DNA of 7,905 bases from an uncultured Lachnospiraceae bacterium (GTDB lineage Bacteria > Bacillota > Clostridia > Lachnospirales > Lachnospiraceae), in assembly GCA_947565255.1 (NCBI GenBank), contig CANOFI010000100.1, forward strand, positions 1 through 7,905, written 5' to 3'. Position numbers and translations under genes: made by a program. Positions 1 through 6,389 of the stretch are shown piece after piece (the first letter of the stretch is position 1; the number at the start of each line of letters is the position of its first letter). The notes under the pieces are model-generated. The model was not told the origin of the DNA. It saw only the letters and a list, made by a program, of their open reading frames with translations, and ran no database searches.

Positions 1-60
1 TCCAGTTCAGTTTGACCATTAGGCTTAGATTTCGTTGTTTTTACCATTTTTGCGGATCCG

Positions 61-561
61 ATGCTTTTGAATGGAGCGATTGCTGTGAGGAAAAGCCAGC
101 TTGCATTATGGATGGTGACGGAGCAGGAGCTTTTTGAACAGGCGCTTTTTAACAGCCGCCAGAACGAAAAGGAGATAGCGGTTCCGATACTGGATATGAT
201 GCGCAGGCTGCAGGGTGAGGAGCAGGAGGAGCTGTTTTTTGAAACAGAGGAGGAGCCAAAGCTGTATGTTCTGTCGAACCAGAGCTGTATTTTTGGTGCT
301 GCGGTTATGTATTATCCGGACGTGCTTTTGAATTGTGCGAACCAGTTAGGGTCGGATCTCTATATTCTTCCAAGCAGTATTAATGAACTGCTGTTTTTAA
401 AGGTGGAAGACGGCGAACCCGACCAGTTGAGGAATATGGTCGGAGAAGTAAATAAAGAACGGGTTATGAAGGAGGAGGTTTTGTCCGGTCATATCTACCG
501 TTATGACCGCGACAGACGAATTCTTCGGGATTTGGATACCGGTGAAGAGATAGAAATTTAA
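61..561 (+). pseudogene. DUF5688-like protein, probable 5'-truncated or frameshifted remnant
   Basis: The 166-residue product resembles the C-terminal half of the DUF5688 family, which is common in Lachnospiraceae and has no known biochemical role. Family-like parts are a QLALWMVTEQEL stretch (residues about 13-24), an LPSSINELLFLK stretch (103-114) and a C-terminal EVNKERVMKEEVLSGHIYRYDR segment (128-149). Full-length members are, as I recall, roughly 300 residues, so about half is missing. Family-like sequence continues in frame upstream of this ATG (codons 16-60 read PLGLDFVVFTIFADP) until an in-frame TGA at 13-15. The ATG at 61 has no Shine-Dalgarno. A GTG at 85 has GGAG at 73-76 region and could restart translation. 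The simplest reading is a gene broken by a stop or frameshift near position 15, with its 5' part outside the window. A short functional version cannot be excluded. The family call is from memory of its motifs. Confidence 0.6.
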
Positions 562-562
562 G

Positions 563-616
563 AAAATGGCTGCTGATGGTCAGGGAAACAGCATCGGCAG
601 CCATTTTTTGTTTTTT
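563..616 (+). terminator. Intrinsic terminator after the DUF5688-like gene
   Basis: A 16-bp stem pairs 563-578 (AAAATGGCTGCTGATG) with 592-607 (CATCGGCAGCCATTTT), with a single T·G wobble and a 13-base loop. It runs into T-rich sequence at 604-616. It begins two bases after the stop codon of the upstream gene. The A-run before and T-run after the stem mean it could also work on the minus strand. Confidence 0.92.
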
Positions 617-647
617 ATATATTACCTGCTGATTTTTGAAAAAATAC

Positions 648-676
648 TGGACAAATTGCAAAATAGGTGGTAAAAT
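648..676 (+). promoter_or_regulatory. Sigma-70-type promoter for tRNA-Arg, extended -10
   Basis: TGGACA (648-653, one mismatch from TTGACA) lies 17 bp before TAAAAT (671-676, one mismatch from TATAAT). A TGG at 668-670 supplies an extended -10 TGn motif. Transcription would start near 683, about 28 bases before the mature tRNA 5' end. Confidence 0.75.
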
Positions 677-710
677 GTATCGTGGCAGCAAAAAGAGGTT
701 TTTGTTGTGT

Positions 711-782
711 GCAGCTGTAGCTCAGTGGATAGAGCAGTGGTTTCCGGTACCATGTGCGGGGGTTCGATTCCCTTCAGCTGTA
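711..782 (+). tRNA. tRNA-Arg, anticodon CCG
   Basis: A full cloverleaf can be drawn by hand. The acceptor GCAGCTG (711-717) pairs with CAGCTGT (775-781), with one G·T at the end pair. The D stem is GCTC/GAGC (720-723/732-735). The anticodon stem is GTGGT/ACCAT (737-741/749-753) with loop TTCCGGT, placing anticodon CCG at 744-746, which reads the CGG arginine codon. The T stem is GGGGG/CCCTT around the loop TTCGATT. The variable loop is four bases (GTGC). Discriminator is A782. CCA is not encoded; a T-run (783-789) follows directly. The T stem has two G·T pairs, so it is weaker than usual, but nothing breaks the fold. Confidence 0.93.
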
Positions 783-794
783 TTTTTTTAGTTG

Positions 795-842
795 AATTTG
801 ACGGTGCTGATTTGAGAGGGTTCAGGTCAGCGCCGTCGAGTT
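795..842 (+). other. Hairpin between tRNA-Arg and the SH3b gene
   Basis: The core is GACGGTGCTGA (800-810) pairing with TCAGCGCCGTC (827-837) with one T·G wobble. Adding AATTT/GAGTT (795-799/838-842) gives 16 pairs with three wobbles in total, around a 16-base loop. No T-run follows, so it is not a standard intrinsic terminator. A T-run lies before it (783-789). It may protect or end the tRNA transcript, or be part of the 5' leader of the next gene. Its role is unknown. Confidence 0.55.
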
Positions 843-903
843 ATCGGAAAAAATATAGACAGAATTGATGATTTGGAAAGATACGCTCACAGGAGGAATC
901 GGA

Positions 904-2124
904 ATGAGAAAAACAAAAAAACAGAATATATTACTTAATAATTTGATTTATGTGATTGCCGGCATACTGGTTATTGTGTTGGTTGTGCTGATTCTCGGGA
1001 GGGTTTTTGGTTCTCCGGAAAAAGGAAAAAGTGCGAAAGAGGCCGGTTCGAATACAAAAACGATATCCGAGATAAAAAAGGAGCTGAAGAAAAAAACACC
1101 AGAAGATGTGACGCAGCTGATGCAGCAGTACTATGCGGCGATGTCGGCGTCCGATATTACGGCCTTAGAGCAGATTGTCAGTGATATTTCGGACCAGGAT
1201 AAGGAGAAAATCCGAAGGAAGAAAGTGTTTATTGAGGCTTATAACAATATTAATGTGTACAGCAAGGACTGCCCGAAGAAGGGTTGTTATCTTGTCTTTG
1301 TCGAATACGACATTAAATTTAAAAATGAAGATACGTTTGTTCCGGGGTTGGAGACACATTATGTCAAGACGACCAAGGAGGGTGGATTGTATATTTATAA
1401 GGGGGATGAAATCGAAGAAAAGGTGCAGGATTTCATAACGGCTGAACGCGAGAGCGAGGAAGTAAAGCAGCTTTTAGAGGATGTCAATAACCGTTATGTG
1501 GACGCCCTTGCATCCTCGCCGACGCTGCTGGAATTTATTGAGGGATTCGGCGGCGATACGACACTGATTGAAAAGGCAAAGAAAAAGGCGGCATCCGGGA
1601 CGGTGAGCGCGAAGGCGACAAAAAAGCCTGAGGAGACGGATGAAAATTCAAAGCCAACGGAAGAGCCCACCAAAGCGCCGGACGAGCCGCCGGCTGAAGA
1701 ACCGAAGACAGAGGAACCGCAGCAGCCGGCTCCGGCAGAAGTGAATGAAACGGTGCTGATTACAGCAAATGTGAATCTCCGCGGAGGAAATGATGAGACG
1801 GCGCAGCGCATTACAACGATGATTGTCGGGGATCAGGCAACCCGTGTGGAAGTGACGGATAATGGCTGGTCAAAGGTGCAGTATAATAATATGGAGGGGT
1901 ATGTAAAATCGGATTATGTAACAACATTCCGTGTAACCGGTGATACGGTGAAGCCAACAACGACGATCAATGTACGTTTAGAGGCGAGTGAAACGGCAAA
2001 TATGGCCGGGCAGGTTTCTTCCGACACATCACTGACGCGGTATGCGGTGTGTGATAACGGATGGAGCCAGATTCAGTATGACGGCGGAGTCGGCTATGTG
2101 AAGACAGAATATCTGACAAATTAG
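904..2124 (+). CDS. Membrane-anchored protein with NTF2-like middle and two SH3b domains
   Basis: The start is ATG 904, because AGGAGG at 891-896 sits 7 bases upstream; an ATG at 865 has no such site. The 406-residue product has a short basic cytoplasmic N-terminus and one hydrophobic segment (about 14-34) acting as a signal anchor. An extracellular alpha/beta region (about 66-180) resembles NTF2-like modules. A Lys/Thr/Pro/Glu linker follows (about 235-280). Two bacterial SH3 repeats end the protein (about 281-340 and 349-404), each with the NVNLR or INVRL opening, NGWSxxQY core and GYVKxxY ending. SH3b domains usually bind peptidoglycan or wall-linked ligands, so a cell-surface or wall-associated role is likely. 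The exact function is unknown. Cys123 and Cys128 could form a disulfide outside the cell. No catalytic domain such as NlpC/P60 or amidase is present. The gene is monocistronic or read through from tRNA-Arg. Confidence 0.87.
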   Translation: MRKTKKQNILLNNLIYVIAGILVIVLVVLILGRVFGSPEKGKSAKEAGSNTKTISEIKKELKKKTPEDVTQLMQQYYAAMSASDITALEQIVSDISDQDKEKIRRKKVFIEAYNNINVYSKDCPKKGCYLVFVEYDIKFKNEDTFVPGLETHYVKTTKEGGLYIYKGDEIEEKVQDFITAERESEEVKQLLEDVNNRYVDALASSPTLLEFIEGFGGDTTLIEKAKKKAASGTVSAKATKKPEETDENSKPTEEPTKAPDEPPAEEPKTEEPQQPAPAEVNETVLITANVNLRGGNDETAQRITTMIVGDQATRVEVTDNGWSKVQYNNMEGYVKSDYVTTFRVTGDTVKPTTTINVRLEASETANMAGQVSSDTSLTRYAVCDNGWSQIQYDGGVGYVKTEYLTN

Positions 2125-2144
2125 TATTGGTGTATTGTATTTAT

Positions 2145-2271
2145 CAGAGGTTGTTGTAAAAGGACATGCAGTACAATATATAGTATATACCACAAGATGT
2201 ATGGTCTGTATATTGTTTTGACAGTTGTTTTGCAGCGGCCTCTGTTTTTGTTTCTTAGTTTTTTATTTTTT
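2145..2271 (+). terminator. Large nested stem-loop with T-runs, probable terminator or structured RNA
   Basis: An outer 17-bp stem pairs 2145-2161 with 2228-2244. Thirteen pairs are Watson-Crick and four are T·G wobbles, with no mismatch. Inside it, 2173-2183 pairs with 2206-2216 over 11 bp with one wobble, and ACCA/TGGT (2189-2192/2202-2205) caps it around a nine-base loop. T-runs follow directly (2245-2249, 2251-2253, 2259-2264, 2266-2271). It starts 21 bases after the SH3b stop codon, so ending that transcript is the obvious job. The roughly 66-base structured interior is far larger than a normal terminator loop. All wobbles are of the type that pairs in plus-strand RNA; the complementary strand would have A·C mismatches there. 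Confidence 0.6.
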
Positions 2272-2278
2272 AGTTCCG

Positions 2279-2337
2279 CGGGCAGCAGTTCTGCAGACAT
2301 GCCCGAAAGGAGGAATCCGATGCTCTGCATATTTTAG
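2279..2337 (+). promoter_or_regulatory. Leader hairpin, perfect Shine-Dalgarno and five-codon mini-ORF before the permease
   Basis: CGGGCA (2279-2284) pairs with TGCCCG (2300-2305). This hairpin abuts a perfect AAAGGAGG (2306-2313). Six bases later an ATG (2320) opens a reading frame of only five codons, MLCIF, ending at TAG 2335-2337. The stem-to-ribosome-site arrangement suggests a leader peptide or an upstream ORF controlling the permease gene that starts 127 bases downstream. It could also be the remnant of a lost gene. No known riboswitch class was recognised. Confidence 0.35.
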
Positions 2338-2343
2338 TAAAAA

Positions 2344-2392
2344 TGATTTTATTTAAGGATTATTTAATAACTTTCATGATAGGATAAAATCA
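2344..2392 (+). promoter_or_regulatory. Possible operator and promoter of the ABC transporter module
   Basis: TGATTTTAT (2344-2352) and ATAAAATCA (2384-2392) form a perfect 9-bp inverted repeat separated by 31 bases. Between them lies a second small palindrome, TTATTTAATAA (2360-2370). A possible -10 box, TAAAAT (2385-2390), lies in the right arm. No good -35 is present 17 bp upstream, which fits a promoter needing an activator such as the response regulator encoded downstream. In this AT-rich stretch short palindromes arise by chance, so the call is tentative. Confidence 0.35.
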
Positions 2393-2464
2393 GCATTCAG
2401 GTGATTGCAAAATAAGAGTTTCGTAAATGCCTGTGATATCATAGCAGAGGAAAGGAGCAACACT

Positions 2465-4813
2465 ATGTATTTGCAGATACTGAAAAAAGACATAAAGCGC
2501 AAGAAAACAATGAACGTTATTCTGCTGATTTTTGTGATTCTGGCGGCGACGTTTATAGCGGGAAGTGCGAATAACCTGCTTACCGTGAGCAGCGCGCTCG
2601 ACAATTTTTTTGAGAAGGCGGGTACGCCGGATTACTGGTTTGCCACAACCAATGCTTCCGATATGGAACGGTTTGAGGAGTATGCCGGGGAGAACGGATA
2701 CAGATATCACATTTCACGGCTGATTCAGATTGAACCCAAAAACGTGTTAATCGAAAATGAAAAATTCGATTATTCCAATACGCTGGCCTTGTCGACACTC
2801 GGCGGTACCAGGGTTTATGACAAGAATGACAGGGAGATTACCCACATTAATGATGGTGAAATCTATGTTACAAGCTTTATCTTTCATTCGGGAAAGAATG
2901 ATTTTCATGAGGGCGGAAAGATACGTATCAGTCAGGGCGGAATTGAAAAGGAATTTACGATAAAGGGATATACCAAGGATGCTCTTTTCGGTTCAGCGAT
3001 GGCTGGAATCACAAGATTTCTTGTAAGCGAAAAGGATGCAAAGCTGTTTGAGGGGGAGAAAGCCGCCATCTGCAGTTCAGTCGAGGTACATACGAAGGAT
3101 GACAGTTTCCGGGACAGGTTTAATGCGCTGGCCATAAACACCATAATGTCGGTAGACCATTCTATGCTAAAGATGATCTATTTTATGGATGTCCTCATGG
3201 CAGCGATTCTTTTGGTGGTAGGCGTATGTCTGATATTGATTTCAATGGTAATTCTGCGGTTTATTATAAACTTCACAATTGCTGAAGAATTTCGTGAAAT
3301 CGGCGTTATGAAAGCGATTGGCATAAAAAACAGCGCAATTCGCGGACTGTACGCAGTAAAATATTTTGTGCTTGCTTTTATCGGTACGATTATCGGACTT
3401 GGACTGAGCTTTCCATTCAGCAGGGCAATGGTCAGTCAGGTTTCAGAAAAAATTGTAATTTCCAGCGATGATAATGTTTTTATCAATATCGGGGCGGCAG
3501 CGATGGCGTGCGCATTTGTTGTTTTGTTTTGTTATTTTTGTACGAAAAAGATTTGTAAATTTTCCCCAATTGATGCGATTCACAGCGGCGAAACGGGAGA
3601 GCGCTTTCAGAAAAAGGGGATGTTCCATCTTGAAAAAACACATATGCCGACGGTGTTGTTTATGGCGGTTAACGATGTTTTCAGCGGAATAAAAAGCTGT
3701 ATTTCCATGATCATTATTTTTATAATGGGGACACTGCTTGTAATTATTCCTGTGAACACGATTAACACACTGCGCTCCGACGAGCTGATTACACTGTTTA
3801 ATATGGCAAAAAGCGACCACGTGATTTCGCAGGAACTGTTGTTCCATCCCGGTGAGGACAACAGGGCAAAGGTCAGCCGGCAGTTGTCTGAAGTGCGGGA
3901 TATGTTGAAACAAAACGGAATAGACGCTGACGTTTTTCAGGAGATTATGTTCCGCTCAAATATTTTAAAGGGTGATAAGCGCACAAATTCGCTGTCGTTC
4001 CAGGGTATGGGCGGCGTCACAACGGATAGGTATACGTATATCGACGGAACACCGCCGCAAAATGTTCGCGAAGTGGCGCTGACGTTTCTGATCGCAGAGC
4101 AGATAGACGCTGCAATCGGCGACGAAGTGATGATAAAGGTTGGAGAGGATACAAAAACATATACCGTTACCGCAATTAATCAGAGCATGAACAATATGGG
4201 AGAAGGCGTGCGGTTTTATCAGGATGCGGAGCTGGATTACAGCTATGCGGCGGGCTGCTTCGGAATACAGGTCAAATATAAGGATAACCCGGATAAAGCA
4301 GCGCTTGCCAGCCGAAAAGCGATGTTGGAAAAGCTTTATCCGGATGCAAAAATATATACTTCCGGCGGATATGTCACTTATATGATAGGTGATGTTGCCG
4401 GACAGCTCAGCAGTATGAAAATGCTGATTTTAAGCCTTGTTCTCGGAATCAATGTTCTTGTGGCAGTACTTATGGTAAAGAGCTTTATCACCAGGGAAAA
4501 AGGCGAAATTGCGCTTCTGAAAGCGATAGGATTTAAAAATAATTCACTGATCCTGTGGCAGACCCTGCGGATTGGTATTGTGCTGATTGTGTCCGTGCTT
4601 TTGGGAGCACTTGCATCCCCGTTTCTGTCATCAGTCATCATTACGCCGATCTTCCGAATGATGGGAGCATACAGCATTGAATTTAAAATCCGGGCGGTGG
4701 AAGTATATGTCGTGTATCCTCTCATTGTGCTTGCTGCAACGGCGTTTGCGGCGTTTGTTTCGGCCCAGGGTCTGCGCAAGATTTCTTCCTCCCAGATTTC
4801 AAACATTGAGTAG
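2465..4813 (+). CDS. ABC transporter permease, FtsX/MacB-type with two extracellular domains
   Basis: The start is ATG 2465, with AGGAG at 2453-2457 seven bases upstream; no ribosome site supports an earlier start. The 782-residue product is a tandem duplication of the FtsX-type unit. Membrane segments are seen near residues 17-36, 238-268, 295-317, 338-360, 410-430, 652-672, 700-725 and 745-766. Two large extracellular domains lie at about 40-235 and 432-648. The cytoplasmic loops EEFREIGVMKAIGIKNS (274-290) and REKGEIALLKAIGFKNN (677-693) are the usual coupling elements that contact the ATPase, and their similarity shows the duplication. Such proteins use mechanotransmission rather than classical transport, and those linked to two-component systems often act on envelope-active peptides. 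Eight predicted segments and two extracellular domains separate it from BceB-like permeases, which have ten segments and one large domain. The substrate is unknown. Confidence 0.88.
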   Translation: MYLQILKKDIKRKKTMNVILLIFVILAATFIAGSANNLLTVSSALDNFFEKAGTPDYWFATTNASDMERFEEYAGENGYRYHISRLIQIEPKNVLIENEKFDYSNTLALSTLGGTRVYDKNDREITHINDGEIYVTSFIFHSGKNDFHEGGKIRISQGGIEKEFTIKGYTKDALFGSAMAGITRFLVSEKDAKLFEGEKAAICSSVEVHTKDDSFRDRFNALAINTIMSVDHSMLKMIYFMDVLMAAILLVVGVCLILISMVILRFIINFTIAEEFREIGVMKAIGIKNSAIRGLYAVKYFVLAFIGTIIGLGLSFPFSRAMVSQVSEKIVISSDDNVFINIGAAAMACAFVVLFCYFCTKKICKFSPIDAIHSGETGERFQKKGMFHLEKTHMPTVLFMAVNDVFSGIKSCISMIIIFIMGTLLVIIPVNTINTLRSDELITLFNMAKSDHVISQELLFHPGEDNRAKVSRQLSEVRDMLKQNGIDADVFQEIMFRSNILKGDKRTNSLSFQGMGGVTTDRYTYIDGTPPQNVREVALTFLIAEQIDAAIGDEVMIKVGEDTKTYTVTAINQSMNNMGEGVRFYQDAELDYSYAAGCFGIQVKYKDNPDKAALASRKAMLEKLYPDAKIYTSGGYVTYMIGDVAGQLSSMKMLILSLVLGINVLVAVLMVKSFITREKGEIALLKAIGFKNNSLILWQTLRIGIVLIVSVLLGALASPFLSSVIITPIFRMMGAYSIEFKIRAVEVYVVYPLIVLAATAFAAFVSAQGLRKISSSQISNIE

Positions 4814-4831
4814 AAGGATGACCTTTATAAA

Positions 4832-4960
4832 ATGTGTAATAAATTGTGTGAATTGTATAAAAAATTAGAACAATATCGTGAAAAAATGACTGCAGTAACC
4901 CAGTACATTTTATCGTTTTCAAAAGGAATAGACAGGAGGCTGTTATGGAAAAAATTTTAG
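4832..4960 (+). CDS. Candidate 42-residue small ORF between permease and ATPase
   Basis: In the 131-base gap before the ATPase gene, ATG 4832 opens a 42-residue frame ending at TAG 4958-4960, overlapping the ATPase start by 16 bases. The first part (MCNKLCELYKKLEQYREKM) is Lys/Glu-rich with regularly spaced hydrophobic residues, as in a short amphipathic helix. Against it: the only purine-rich site, AAGGA at 4814-4818, is 13 bases upstream, which is too far for good initiation. The last residues (DRRLLWKKF) also come from reading through the ATPase ribosome site. No family is recognised. It may be chance, or could couple translation of the ATPase. Confidence 0.18.
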   Translation: MCNKLCELYKKLEQYREKMTAVTQYILSFSKGIDRRLLWKKF

Positions 4961-5709
4961 AGGTAAAGGAACTTTGTAAAACATATGTGGTAAATAAGCG
5001 GCAGAACAATGTTCTGAAAAATATGAATTTTTGTATTGAAAAGGGAGAAATGACTGCTGTTATGGGACCGTCGGGTTCGGGCAAATCCACGCTTCTGTAT
5101 GCCGTTTCGGGAATGGACGGGATTACGGCGGGCGAGGTGGATTTCTGCGGAAGGAATATCGCAAAAATGAACCAGAAGGAGCTTGCCGAACTGCGGCTTG
5201 ATGAAATGGGATTTATTTTTCAGCAGATGTATATGATGAAAAATCTTTCGGTGCTTGACAACATCATTCTTCCCGCGTGTCAGTCCGGCAAGATAAGGGA
5301 AACGCGCCGGGAAACGGTTGAGCGCGGCCATGTTCTGATGAGGAAGCTCGGCATTATCGACGTTGCCGATAACGACATCAATGAGGTGTCGGGCGGGCAG
5401 CTGCAGCGCGCTTGTATTTGCCGGAGCATGATTAACAGGCCGGCAATGATTTTTGCCGATGAGCCGACGGGCGCGCTTAACCGTTCCGCCTCCGATGAGG
5501 TGATGGAGGAGCTTGCCGGGCTGAACGCAGAGGGAACGACGATTATGCTTGTAACGCATGATGTAAAGGTTGCTGCAAAATGTATGAGAATTTTGTATAT
5601 TGTTGACGGAAATATAAAAGGGGAGTACAATCTAGGCAGGTATGACAGGACAAAGCTGCGTGACAGGGAACGTGCACTGAACGGCTGGCTTATGGAAATG
5701 GGCTGGTAA
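4945..5709 (+). CDS. ABC transporter ATP-binding protein, LolD/MacB-like
   Basis: This 254-residue cytoplasmic ATPase is the partner of the permease just upstream and would power it by ATP binding and hydrolysis as a dimer. All motifs are intact: Walker A GPSGSGKST (41-49), Q-loop in GFIFQQ (89-94), signature VSGGQ (148-152), Walker B IFADEP with Asp172 and catalytic Glu173, the D-loop region GALNR (176-180) and the H-loop His205 in VTHD. The C-terminal tail (about 228-254) is rich in Arg and ends WLMEMGW; I recall similar tails in ATPases of this two-component-linked group. ATG 4945 has AGGAGG (4934-4939) five bases upstream. The gap from the permease is 131 bases, wider than the other junctions, while the regulator starts 17 bases after its stop. 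Confidence 0.93.
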   Translation: MEKILEVKELCKTYVVNKRQNNVLKNMNFCIEKGEMTAVMGPSGSGKSTLLYAVSGMDGITAGEVDFCGRNIAKMNQKELAELRLDEMGFIFQQMYMMKNLSVLDNIILPACQSGKIRETRRETVERGHVLMRKLGIIDVADNDINEVSGGQLQRACICRSMINRPAMIFADEPTGALNRSASDEVMEELAGLNAEGTTIMLVTHDVKVAAKCMRILYIVDGNIKGEYNLGRYDRTKLRDRERALNGWLMEMGW

Positions 5710-5726
5710 TAACCGGAGGCGATAAA

Positions 5727-6389
5727 TTGGCTGATATTTTAATTGTTGAGGATAATAAGGAACTGGCAAAACTTCTGTGTGATTTTCTGCGTGCGGAAAA
5801 TTACACGGTGTCCATTGCAGAAAATGCCGAGAAAGCCTTATCGCTGTATCAGAGATATGGGGCAAGGCTTATCGTGCTTGATATCATGCTGCCTGGTAAG
5901 GACGGATATGCAATCTGCGAACGGATACGTGCGGAAAGCAATACGCCGATTTTGATTGTCAGCGCCCGGACGGACAAGGACGACAAACTGCTCGGACTCC
6001 GTCTGGGTGCGGATGACTATATCGAAAAGCCGTATGATATTGATATTCTGCTCGCGAAAATAAGCGGTATTTTCAAGCGGAGGTATTCGCTTGACGAGAT
6101 CACTGACGGCAGTCTGCGCGTGAACAAAGCTGCGCGTACTGTATACAAGGATGATATGAAGCTTGAAATGACGGCAAAGGAATTTGAACTGCTGCTCCTG
6201 CTCATTGAAAACCGCGGGCGTACGCTCTCAAAGGAATATATGTTCAATACCATATGGGGAAGCGACAGTGATTCTGAGCCGCAGACACTGACTGTCCATA
6301 TAAAATGGCTGCGGCAGAAAATAGAGGATGACCCGAAAAAACCGCAGAGAATTTTGACTGTGTGGGGAGTGGGGTATCGGTATTTATGA
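5727..6389 (+). CDS. Response regulator, OmpR/PhoB family
   Basis: The 220-residue product has an N-terminal receiver domain (about 2-115) and a C-terminal winged-helix DNA-binding domain (about 124-220). The acidic pocket is Glu8/Asp9, the phosphoacceptor is Asp52 in VLDIMLPGKDG, the switch residues are Ser79 and Tyr98, and the conserved lysine is Lys101 in EKPYD. The winged helix carries the standard LTAKEFELLLLL-type turn and ends GVGYRYL. Translation starts at TTG 5727, chosen because GGAGG (5715-5719) lies 7 bases before it and MADILIVEDN begins the family fold. It shares an operon with the ATPase upstream and the kinase downstream. It probably controls the transporter promoter before 2465 and perhaps other targets. 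The TTG start may lower its expression. Confidence 0.95.
   Translation: MADILIVEDNKELAKLLCDFLRAENYTVSIAENAEKALSLYQRYGARLIVLDIMLPGKDGYAICERIRAESNTPILIVSARTDKDDKLLGLRLGADDYIEKPYDIDILLAKISGIFKRRYSLDEITDGSLRVNKAARTVYKDDMKLEMTAKEFELLLLLIENRGRTLSKEYMFNTIWGSDSDSEPQTLTVHIKWLRQKIEDDPKKPQRILTVWGVGYRYL

Noticed and set aside
711..782. Attachment site of a genomic island at the tRNA-Arg 3' end
   Set aside because: I could not find a second copy of the tRNA 3' sequence in the window, and there is no integrase gene.
783..842. T-run after tRNA-Arg plus following hairpin as an intrinsic terminator
   Set aside because: The T-run precedes the stem and no T-run follows it, so the order is wrong for plus-strand intrinsic termination.
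1494..1811. Minus-strand 105-residue open frame opposite the SH3b gene
   Set aside because: It is a Ser/Ala/Gly-rich shadow of the Pro/Glu-rich linker codons, with no ribosome site.
2145..2244. The inverted arms as a miniature transposable element
   Set aside because: No target-site duplication is visible at the ends and the wobble pattern fits RNA pairing better than terminal repeats; kept only as an alternative.
2218..2246. Consensus TTGACA at 2218-2223 as a -35 box for the permease operon
   Set aside because: The hexamer 17 bp downstream (TCTGTT, 2241-2246) is a poor -10, and the whole area is part of the nested stem-loop.
4818..4868. Sixteen-codon cysteine-containing frame beginning ATG 4818
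   Set aside because: It begins directly against the permease stop with no properly spaced ribosome site and shows no recognisable pattern.
4957..5559. Long 200-residue minus-strand open frame opposite the ATPase gene
   Set aside because: The plus strand carries a complete ABC ATPase with all motifs; the antisense frame has no recognisable domain.
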